From CAZESH01 sp964514665 (GTDB lineage Bacteria > Bacillota > Bacilli > Paenibacillales > KCTC-25726): 9,173 bases of DNA. The stretch lies in the NCBI GenBank assembly GCA_964514665.1, contig CAZESH010000168.1, forward strand, positions 1 through 9,173, given 5' to 3'. Below, piece by piece: positions 1 to 5,232 of this stretch (positions are counted from its first letter, which is position 1; every line of letters starts with the position of its first letter). Under the pieces are notes generated by a model, which worked only from the letters and a program-made list of their open reading frames with translations, was not told the DNA's origin and did not search any database. Made by a program: the position numbers and the translations under genes.

Positions 1-63
1 CACCCGAATCGGGGGCACTTTCATTGAATCTTTTATGAATTTACATGAACAAATGTTCAGCCC
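1..63 (-). promoter_or_regulatory. Candidate pyrG leader with CTP-sensed attenuator (partial)
   Basis: From the predicted start at base 63 the minus-strand transcript begins GGGCUG and, about 50 nt on, reaches a C5 run (bases 15-11) inside the sequence GTGCCCCCGATTCGGGTG at the window edge. In Bacillus, pyrG follows rpoE, and its mRNA starts with GGGC. When CTP is scarce, polymerase adds extra G residues that pair with a C/U-rich 5' arm of the terminator hairpin and prevent termination. The GGG start, the C-run and the position after rpoE all fit that mechanism. The 3' arm, the U-tract and pyrG itself lie outside the window, so the identity is inferred. Confidence 0.5.
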
Positions 64-70
64 ATGCTAT

Positions 71-99
71 AGTTTACTCTGTCCAGAAAATGATGTCAA
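71..99 (-). promoter_or_regulatory. Sigma-A promoter downstream of rpoE, probably for pyrG
   Basis: On the minus strand there is a perfect -35 TTGACA (99-94), a 17-base spacer and a -10 TAAACT (76-71, 4 of 6 consensus bases). The first G of a GGG start lies 7 bases after the -10, at 63. The promoter begins 24 bases beyond the rpoE stop and reads out of the window to the left, where pyrG is expected in Bacillales. No intrinsic terminator is visible between rpoE and this promoter, so rpoE transcripts may read through. Confidence 0.65.
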
Positions 100-122
100 G
101 ACAGCTCGACACCACCTTATGA

Positions 123-698
123 TCATTTATCCTCATCGTCTTCTTCCTCGTCTGAATCGAATTCTTCTTCCTCTTCAAGATCATCGGACGACTCGTCTTC
201 GTCTTCCTCGATCATGTCGTCTTCCAAGTCATCTTCCAGTTCTTCATCGATCTCGTCCGTATCCTCGTCGTCGAAAATTTCCGCATCTTCATCTTCTTCC
301 TCATCGATGCCGTCGTAATCCTCTGCGCTGTCATTGTCGAAGCTTTCTTCTTCCTCATAATCGTCATCTATGTCATCGTCATCATCGTCGTTGATGATTC
401 TCGGACGAGGCGTTCCCATCGGATCCTCGGCTTTTTCGATCGGATACCATCTTTTCAGTCCCCACAAGTTCGCCCCTACACAGGCAAACCGGCCGTCGAT
501 GTTGATTTCCGTATATAATTGCGCAATCACCTGATTGACTTCCTCACTGCCAATGCCTTTTATTTGGGCAATTTCCTGCATGATATCGCGGTAATACATC
601 GGCGTGTTCACCGACTTTAAAATCATGAAAGCCAGATCGACCATCGGCATTTCCTTGGCTTTCTCGCCACTCATTTTTAAAGTAAACTGGCTGCTCAT
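123..698 (-). CDS. rpoE: DNA-directed RNA polymerase subunit delta
   Basis: This 191-residue protein is the delta subunit found in Firmicutes. It binds core RNA polymerase, speeds its release and recycling, and makes initiation more sensitive to the initiating NTP. Residues about 14-85 form the HARE-type winged-helix domain, with the family motif LYTEINIDGRF (61-71) followed by WGLKRWYP (79-86). Residues 104-191 are an unstructured acidic tail with 63 Asp or Glu out of 88. B. subtilis delta is a little shorter (about 173). The ATG at 698 is chosen because AAGGGA (714-709) lies 10 bases upstream; a GTG at 707 is only one base from that site. The Lys-rich tract that precedes the tail in B. subtilis delta is absent, with PRPR there instead. 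Confidence 0.93.
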   Translation of the reverse strand: MSSQFTLKMSGEKAKEMPMVDLAFMILKSVNTPMYYRDIMQEIAQIKGIGSEEVNQVIAQLYTEINIDGRFACVGANLWGLKRWYPIEKAEDPMGTPRPRIINDDDDDDIDDDYEEEESFDNDSAEDYDGIDEEEDEDAEIFDDEDTDEIDEELEDDLEDDMIEEDEDESSDDLEEEEEFDSDEEEDDEDK

Positions 699-789
699 AT
701 AGGCCACATCCCTTCAAACTATCTTATTGACGTGCACATGCACAGTGTGAAGATTTCTTTTCCTTGAATATCACAATTAAGTAAAACCT

Positions 790-818
790 ATTTTACCCAA
801 AATTGCAACTATGTCCAA
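790..818 (-). promoter_or_regulatory. Candidate sigma-A promoter of rpoE
   Basis: The minus strand reads -35 TTGGAC (818-813, 3 of 6), a 17-base spacer, then -10 TAAAAT (795-790, 5 of 6). Transcription would start near 783, giving a leader of about 85 nt before the ATG at 698. That leader contains a small GTGC-ACAT-GCAC hairpin around 732-743. The -10 and spacing are good but the -35 is weak. Confidence 0.5.
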
Positions 819-871
819 CAGCATTTCGCAAAAAATTGGACCGGGCATGAACACACGGATGAAGGGGGCCC

Positions 872-989
872 GTAAAATGATAAAAGCGAAGGACCTCGTC
901 TCCTCCGCTTTCGACTGTATCCGCTTGGATGGTGTGACCCGCTCAAGCACCACCTTTTAGATAAAGAGTCCCGATAAAGAGACTCTCCC
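872..989 (-). ncRNA. Candidate small RNA or attenuator leader upstream of rpoE
   Basis: A promoter (996-1024) would start a minus-strand RNA with GGGAGAG at 989. The RNA would hold three hairpins in order. The first is a 6-bp AGAGTC/GACTCT stem (986-981 with 970-965). The second is a six-pair stem with one bulge (954-948 with 936-931). The third is AAAGCG-x-AGGA paired with TCCT-x-CGCTTT (911-901 with 893-883, one mismatch, 7-base loop), followed by CTTTTATCATTTT, which resembles an intrinsic terminator. A direct repeat GATAAAGAG (960-968 and 973-981) lies in the first hairpin. No open reading frame with a ribosome site occurs in it. It could be a free RNA of about 115 nt, or an attenuator whose read-through reaches rpoE. 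It matches no RNA family I recognise. Confidence 0.35.
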
Positions 990-995
990 TGTCAG

Positions 996-1024
996 TTTAT
1001 GAATAATAAAACGGTGTGACACAA
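996..1024 (-). promoter_or_regulatory. Candidate sigma-A promoter for the minus-strand RNA
   Basis: The minus strand reads TTGTGT (1024-1019), 17 bases, then CATAAA (1001-996), each 4 of 6 at best. The predicted start is a G at 989, 7 bases after the -10. Moderate match; its support comes mainly from the terminator-like hairpin about 80-105 bases downstream. Confidence 0.35.
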
Positions 1025-1082
1025 GTTTTCGCCTAATTCAGACAAAAAAGGCGATCAACTCAATCCGTTTATATAGATCCCT

Positions 1083-1091
1083 CATACAATA
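1083..1091 (+). promoter_or_regulatory. Candidate mother-cell (sigma-E/K-like) -10 of the subtilase gene
   Basis: CATACAATA fits both the sigma-E -10 consensus CATACAHT and the sigma-K -10 consensus CATAnnnTA. It lies 34 bases before the chosen TTG, placing the start site near 1098 and the ribosome site at 1112-1118. The overlapping TACAAT also resembles a sigma-A -10. No convincing -35 for any of the three factors is present at the right distance, so this is a weak call. Confidence 0.3.
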
Positions 1092-1124
1092 CCTCATATC
1101 TTGCACGCATTGGGGGAATTCTTT

Positions 1125-2351
1125 TTGAACCATGCCAAGCTGCTTCACATGCTAAACGATAAAATCGCGAACGATGCAAACAGCGCTCAAACCAGAACAA
1201 TTCTCCGCTTCCGCTCACCGGAATTTTTTGCAGATTGTTTATCGGGGCTTGAAGAAATGCGGTGTTCTTACGAACACTTGCGGGATATACATGCAATCGA
1301 AAGCATACATGCGCTCGTATGTCCGCTTCATTTTGCATTGGAACCCGCTCTCTTTGATAACCAACTCATGCTTGAAGAGGACACCTCGATTCGTTTGCAT
1401 GTCAGGGGTTTCAATCCGATGAACCCGGCGCAATTCCGCCACATGCCCAAAAACTTCGACATCAAGCATAAAATTCCATGGGGTGTTAAGCAGATCAAGG
1501 CGCCGCTGGTTTGGAAAAAATCCACCGGCAGCCGGATCAAAATCGGCGTGGTCGATACCGGGGCCGACTTCAATCATCCGGACTTGAAATCGTCCCTGTC
1601 CAGAGGCGTAAATCTGCTGAATCGCTTCTCCGCGCCGTTCGACGACAACGGACACGGCACCCACATAGCTGGTACGATCGCGGCCTTTAATCAGCAGCAG
1701 CAGGGAATGACAGGCGTAGCCCCAAAGGCAATGATTTATCCGATTAAGGCATTTGACCGCTACGGAAGCGCATATGTTTCCGATATTATCATGGGCATTG
1801 ATTGGTGCGTGACCAATCAAATGGATATTATCAACATGAGCTTCGGCATGCATCAGCGCAGTCAGTCGCTCCTGGATGCCGTAACAGCCGCTTATCATGC
1901 CGGGGTAGTGATTGTTTCCTCATCCGGAAACGACGGTAAACAAAATTTTATCGATTATCCCGCCAGATTCCCGCAGACGATCGCCGTCGGGGCCACAAAT
2001 CGCAAAAACCGCATCACCACGTTTACGAATCGCGGCAAACAAATCGATGTTTATGCTCCAGGAGCGCAAATTTATTCGACCTGGATCGGGGGAAAATACA
2101 ACGAGCTTAGCGGAACCTCCATGGCAACCTCCCATGTGACGGGATTAATCGCACTGATGAAAGCCTATAATCCAAAACTGACGCCCAAGCGCATCAAGCA
2201 AGTCTTGAAATACTCCACTGTTCCGATCCGGACACCGGCTAATAAACCTTCATCAATAGGGATGATCCAAGCTGTCAAGGCTTTAAACCGGCTGAAAACC
2301 CGGCGCGCCACAAGAAAAAAAGCCATCTCCTCCAGAATAAGTCGCCGTTAA
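1125..2351 (+). CDS. S8 family subtilisin-like serine protease without signal peptide
   Basis: A 408-residue subtilase. The catalytic triad is Asp144 (in GVVDTG), His177 (in NGHGTH) and Ser332 (in SGTSMA), with the oxyanion-hole Asn269 in SSSGND. Residues about 1-116 look like an inhibitor-I9-type propeptide, and IPWGVKQIKAP (117-127) matches the usual start of a mature subtilisin. The tail from 391 has 9 Lys/Arg in 18 residues. No hydrophobic signal peptide is visible, so it may act inside the cell or leave by another route. Residue 336 is Ser where subtilisins have Pro225. The TTG at 1125 is chosen because GGGGGAA (1112-1118) lies 6 bases upstream; TTG at 1101 and ATG at 1149 lack a ribosome site. 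Its substrate is unknown. It converges on ywiB. Confidence 0.9.
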   Translation: MNHAKLLHMLNDKIANDANSAQTRTILRFRSPEFFADCLSGLEEMRCSYEHLRDIHAIESIHALVCPLHFALEPALFDNQLMLEEDTSIRLHVRGFNPMNPAQFRHMPKNFDIKHKIPWGVKQIKAPLVWKKSTGSRIKIGVVDTGADFNHPDLKSSLSRGVNLLNRFSAPFDDNGHGTHIAGTIAAFNQQQQGMTGVAPKAMIYPIKAFDRYGSAYVSDIIMGIDWCVTNQMDIINMSFGMHQRSQSLLDAVTAAYHAGVVIVSSSGNDGKQNFIDYPARFPQTIAVGATNRKNRITTFTNRGKQIDVYAPGAQIYSTWIGGKYNELSGTSMATSHVTGLIALMKAYNPKLTPKRIKQVLKYSTVPIRTPANKPSSIGMIQAVKALNRLKTRRATRKKAISSRISRR

Positions 2352-2356
2352 TGGCT
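2315..2356 (-). terminator. Candidate ywiB terminator inside the 3' end of the subtilase gene
   Basis: Seven bases past the ywiB stop, the minus strand has AGCCAT (2356-2351) pairing with ATGGCT (2326-2321) across a 24-base loop, followed by a T7 run (2321-2315, its first T in the stem). The stem is short and the loop long, so it is weak, but the position and U-tract suit an intrinsic terminator. No separate terminator for the subtilase gene is visible in the 11-base gap. Confidence 0.4.
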
Positions 2357-2362
2357 ATCGCT

Positions 2363-2776
2363 TTAGTGCGCTTCGATGCTGAACTCAATCTCGAATCGCC
2401 CTGCCGGCGCGTCGCCGATCTGCAGATCGTAGCTTAAACTGAACTGCCCGAGACCGGCTTGGAGACGATTCGATAAATGATGCGTAAAAATCGACAGCTG
2501 CATTTCCTGCCGCTCAAAGGACAGACTGCCTTTGGTGTGCGTGCCCAGAGCAAATTCCAGCTCACTGCAAATCGTCCCCGAACGCAGCATTTTGACCGTA
2601 CCGTCGGATGCGAATTTGACGGTTGTTGCAATTTCTTCCGTCTCGCCCCGCTCTATATAACGCACATAGTTGGAAAGCGGCTTGCGATAAAGCTCGCCGT
2701 CCAAAATCTGTTCGATCGCTTCCGTATCGGAGCGGCTGTTCAAATGAATCCTTACGGGAATTTTAGACGGTTGCAA
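2363..2776 (-). CDS. ywiB: DUF1934 / YwiB family protein
   Basis: A 137-residue protein of the DUF1934 (YwiB) family, small beta-barrel lipocalin-like proteins of unknown biochemical role. The pattern seen fits: an opening strand IPVRIHL, YVRYIERGE (35-43 or so), TTVKFASDGTVKMLRSG, then the family stretch of strands ending in LSYDLQIGDAPAGRFEIEFSIEA. There is no signal peptide or membrane segment. The start is TTG. TTG at 2776 is preferred because GGGTGAT (2788-2782) resembles the AAGGAGGTGAT ribosome site at good distance; TTG at 2782 is also in frame but overlaps that site. In B. subtilis ywiB is followed by argS; here a convergent subtilase gene takes that place. Confidence 0.85.
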   Translation of the reverse strand: MQPSKIPVRIHLNSRSDTEAIEQILDGELYRKPLSNYVRYIERGETEEIATTVKFASDGTVKMLRSGTICSELEFALGTHTKGSLSFERQEMQLSIFTHHLSNRLQAGLGQFSLSYDLQIGDAPAGRFEIEFSIEAH

Positions 2777-2855
2777 ATCCAATCACCCATTCTTTAAAAT
2801 AACCTTTGGAAGTGAATTCAAGCCCCGATGCTTAATCGCATACACTCACGGGACC

Positions 2856-2890
2856 AAAAATAAACGCAAACCGGACGCACCGGTTTGCGT
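2856..2890 (-). terminator. Rho-independent terminator of speB
   Basis: A perfect 11-bp stem, ACGCAAACCGG paired with CCGGTTTGCGT (2864-2874 and 2880-2890) around a 5-base loop. On the minus strand it is followed by TTATTTTT (2863-2856). It begins 6 bases past the speB stop, so it ends the speE-speB transcript and implies that ywiB is transcribed separately. Confidence 0.9.
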
Positions 2891-2895
2891 TCTGT

Positions 2896-3765
2896 TCATT
2901 TTACAAAGCCCAGCAGCATTTCCCTTATCATCTTGGCCGCCGCGATCTGGGTTTGTTCCGTGGGATCGTAAATCGGCGCGACCTCCACCAAATCAGCCCC
3001 GACTACACGCGCTCCTGATTCGGCAATGGCATGAATCGCAGCCAACAGCTCTCTGGACGTAATCCCTCCCGCCTCCGCCGTGCCCGTTCCGGGGGCCGTA
3101 GAGGGATCCAGCACATCAATATCAATGGTAACGTAGACCGGACGGCCGGCAAGCTCGGGCAGCACCCGGCGCAGCGGCTCGGCCACGTCAAACGGATAAA
3201 AATGGAGGTTTTCCCGGGCATAGGCGAATTCTTCCTTGGTACCCGAGCGAATTCCGAACTGATACACATTTTTGCCCCCGATCAGCTCCGCCGCCTTGCG
3301 AATCGGCGTAGAATGCGAGAGCGGCTCTCCCTCGTAATGCTCTCTGAGATCGGCATGGGCATCGATATGAATCAACGCCATATCCGGAAACTTGCCGTAT
3401 ACTTCGCGGATGACCGGCCAGGAAACCAAATGCTCTCCGCCAAGTCCAAGCGGGAACTTCCCGTCCTGCAGAAGCTTTCTTACATATTCCGCGATCATTT
3501 CCAAGCTTCTCGCAGCGTTGCCGAAGGGAAGCGGAATATCTCCCGCATCGAAATAGGCAACCTGATCAAGGGTTTTGTCTAAGTACGGGCTGTACTCTTC
3601 AAGCCCGATCGAAACTTCGCGGATCCGCGCCGGTCCGAAGCGTGACCCGGGCCGAAAGCTGACCGTATAATCCATCGGCATCCCGTACAGAACCGCGCGG
3701 GCGGTCTCATATTGGCTGCCGCTGGCAATGAATACATTGCCGGAATAAGCGTCATCAAATCGCAT
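2896..3765 (-). CDS. speB: Agmatinase (agmatine ureohydrolase)
   Basis: A 289-residue enzyme of the arginase/agmatinase family. It hydrolyses agmatine to putrescine and urea in the cytoplasm, feeding spermidine synthesis. All Mn-binding motifs are present: GGEH with His112, DAHAD with Asp135, His137 and Asp139, and DID with Asp215 and Asp217, followed by VLDPSTAPGTGTAEAGG (218-234). His151 in SHSTP sits where agmatinases carry their substrate-side His. ADLVEVAP (257-264) is the closing family motif. The ATG at 3765 follows AGAGG with a 9-base spacer. It lies downstream of speE on the same strand, supporting agmatinase over arginase or formimidoylglutamase. A 366-base gap separates the two genes, and a strong terminator follows speB. 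Confidence 0.93.
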   Translation of the reverse strand: MRFDDAYSGNVFIASGSQYETARAVLYGMPMDYTVSFRPGSRFGPARIREVSIGLEEYSPYLDKTLDQVAYFDAGDIPLPFGNAARSLEMIAEYVRKLLQDGKFPLGLGGEHLVSWPVIREVYGKFPDMALIHIDAHADLREHYEGEPLSHSTPIRKAAELIGGKNVYQFGIRSGTKEEFAYARENLHFYPFDVAEPLRRVLPELAGRPVYVTIDIDVLDPSTAPGTGTAEAGGITSRELLAAIHAIAESGARVVGADLVEVAPIYDPTEQTQIAAAKMIREMLLGFVK

Positions 3766-3814
3766 TTTGAAGTTCCTCTCAGTTACCGTGCTCTACGCGC
3801 GGCATTATTGACTT

Positions 3815-4046
3815 TCTATTTCAGTTGCCCCCGCAAGGGGTTGGTTGGGTTTGGTCCGAAAGAGTATTTCTGTTTCGGGTTTTGCTTCCCCGGCTCTTTG
3901 GTGGTTGAACAAGAAGGCGGGTGTTGCGATTCGGGTGACTTTGCTTTCCGTCGCATAAGGGAGAGCCCGAGAGACCTGGAACCATGAAAGTCGGAGAACT
4001 CCCCTTTATGCAAATGCTACGATGGTTCTTGGTCTCTCGGGCTCGG
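3815..4046 (-). other. Structured, strand-skewed element between speE and speB
   Basis: The 366-base gap 3766-4131 has no convincing gene. At 3963-4044 it holds a long inverted repeat: 14 perfect pairs (3963-3976 with 4031-4044), a two-base internal mismatch, then 7 more pairs (3979-3985 with 4022-4028) around a 36-base loop. No U-tract follows, so it is not an obvious terminator. Next to it, 3826-3930 is almost without T on the minus strand. It can fold AAAGAG with CTCTTT (about 3900 with 3862), a nested CGGG/CCCG stem and a CCCC-TTGC-GGGG hairpin. It would lie in the speE-speB mRNA as a structured spacer, or it may be a dispersed repeat that landed here. A 65-codon frame (3816-4013) crosses it but lacks a ribosome site. 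Confidence 0.5.
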
Positions 4047-4131
4047 ACTGGTCATTTTTATACATCTATGCCGGAAAGGGACGGAACTTGAATCGGAACA
4101 CCCGTCTCCGCGCCTCAAACAATCCAAACCT

Positions 4132-4959
4132 TTATTTAATTAGATCCTCAACAAATTTCGGCAGGGCAAAAGCCGCTTTATGTAAACGCGGAGTATAATA
4201 TTTCGTATCCAATTCCGGGATTTTCGTTTCATCCACCTGCAGCGGATCATAAGTTTTGCTGCCCATCGTAAACGTCCACAGACCGCTCGGATAGGTCGGA
4301 ATATTGGCCTGATACACGCGCGTGATCGGGAAAATTTCCTTGACGTCGCGGTTGACCTTGTGGATCAAATCCGCTTTAAACCATGGGTTGTCGGTTTGCG
4401 CAACAAAAATCCCGTCTTCCTTCAGCGCTTCATATATGGCTTGATAAAATCCTCTTTCGAACAGCTGCACCGCCGGTCCCACCGGCTCGGTGGAATCCAC
4501 CATGACCACATCGTACGTATTTTTCTTTTCGTGAATATGCATATAACCGTCATTGACGATCACTTCCACTCGGGGATCATCAAGCGCCCCGGCAATCTCC
4601 GGCAAATATTTCTTGGAATACTCGATTACCTTGCCGTCGATTTCCACCAGTACCGCCTTTTCCACCTGGGGATGCTTCAGCACCTCGCGGATAACGCCTC
4701 CGTCACCACCGCCAACAACAAGAACATGGCGCGGATTGGGATGTGTGAAAAGCACGGGATGAGCCACCATTTCATGATAGACAAATTCGTCTTTCACGGT
4801 GGTCATCACCATGCCGTCCAGCACCAGCATGCGGCCGAATTCCAACGTGTCTATAATCGCCAGATCCTGAAACCGGGTTTTTTCCGTAACCAGCGTTTCT
4901 TTGATTTTGGCGGTAATGCCGAACACTTCCGTTTGTTTCTCAGTATACCATAACTCCAT
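4132..4959 (-). CDS. speE: Spermidine synthase (polyamine aminopropyltransferase)
   Basis: A 275-residue enzyme, the usual length. It transfers the aminopropyl group of decarboxylated S-adenosylmethionine to putrescine, giving spermidine and methylthioadenosine. Visible motifs are the N-terminal beta-domain start ELWYTE (2-7), YHEMVAHP (61-68), the nucleotide-binding VVGGGDGGVIREVLKH (81-96), Glu106 in VLVEID which holds the ribose, catalytic Asp155 in VDSTEPVGPA, and QTDNPW (188-193) and PTYPSGLW (221-228) lining the active site. The ATG at 4959 follows GGAAGGG (4973-4967) by 7 bases. An in-frame extension up to 5175 has no family similarity and crosses the promoter. It heads the speE-speB pair and diverges from pbpG. 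Confidence 0.95.
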   Translation of the reverse strand: MELWYTEKQTEVFGITAKIKETLVTEKTRFQDLAIIDTLEFGRMLVLDGMVMTTVKDEFVYHEMVAHPVLFTHPNPRHVLVVGGGDGGVIREVLKHPQVEKAVLVEIDGKVIEYSKKYLPEIAGALDDPRVEVIVNDGYMHIHEKKNTYDVVMVDSTEPVGPAVQLFERGFYQAIYEALKEDGIFVAQTDNPWFKADLIHKVNRDVKEIFPITRVYQANIPTYPSGLWTFTMGSKTYDPLQVDETKIPELDTKYYTPRLHKAAFALPKFVEDLIK

Positions 4960-5079
4960 CTCTATTCCCTTCCTTCTCCTGGCTGCTGATCCTTGCGCGA
5001 ACAGCCATACGCGGAACAGCTGCCCCTTTATTGTAACATCTAATTGGCCATTCCTGAAAAAAACGGCCGCACAAGTTGT

Positions 5080-5107
5080 ATTATAGTGAAACCTTGGCAA
5101 AATGCAA
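5080..5107 (-). promoter_or_regulatory. Sigma-A promoter of speE
   Basis: A perfect -10 TATAAT (5085-5080) follows TTGCAT (5107-5102) with a 16-base spacer; reading the -35 as GTTGCA gives 17. Transcription would start near 5073, giving a leader of about 114 nt that contains a T7 run and a second -10-like TACAAT. No operator was recognised. Confidence 0.65.
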
Positions 5108-5149
5108 CGCCATGATTTCCTCGTCCCGATACTTTTCTTGCTGTTCGAT

Positions 5150-5179
5150 GAATACGGAATTCTATTGTTTTCCATAATG
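5150..5179 (+). promoter_or_regulatory. Candidate sigma-G (forespore) promoter of pbpG
   Basis: GAATA (5150-5154), an 18-base spacer and CATAATG (5173-5179) fit the sigma-G pattern GHATR-N18-CATnHTA at every fixed position except the last base. Start near 5186, about 47 nt before the ATG. B. subtilis pbpG is transcribed in the forespore, mainly by sigma-F; the sigma-F -10 pattern fits less well here. A weak sigma-A alternative is TTGCTG (5138-5143) with TCTATT (5161-5166). Confidence 0.45.
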
Positions 5180-5232
5180 GATAATAGAACCCCGGATAAT
5201 CGGTCATTGAACCGTGAGGAAAGGAGAGCGGC

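Noticed and set aside
1..11. CACCCGAATCG at the left edge, repeated on the minus strand near 3929-3939
   Set aside because: A single 11-base match is expected by chance in a window of this size.
35..394. Plus-strand frame of 119 codons rich in Leu, Arg, His and Pro
   Set aside because: It is the antisense of the Asp/Glu repeats of the rpoE tail; composition is fully explained by GAT/GAA codons read backwards, and it has no ribosome site.
1239..1898. Minus-strand frame of 219 codons opposite the subtilase gene
   Set aside because: It is antisense to clear catalytic motifs on the plus strand and has no family features of its own.
2793..2821. Possible ywiB promoter TTGAAT-17-TTTAAA
   Set aside because: Both boxes match only 4 of 6, and the start site would fall inside the ribosome-binding site, leaving almost no leader.
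3816..4013. Minus-strand 65-codon frame between speE and speB
   Set aside because: Its first codon is TTG without a ribosome site, and it runs through the hairpin arm. It is kept only as part of the structured element; hits to a conserved protein would reopen it.
4960..5175. 72-codon in-frame N-terminal extension of speE
   Set aside because: It crosses the speE promoter, lacks similarity to the family, and the ATG at 4959 has a strong ribosome site and gives the normal length.
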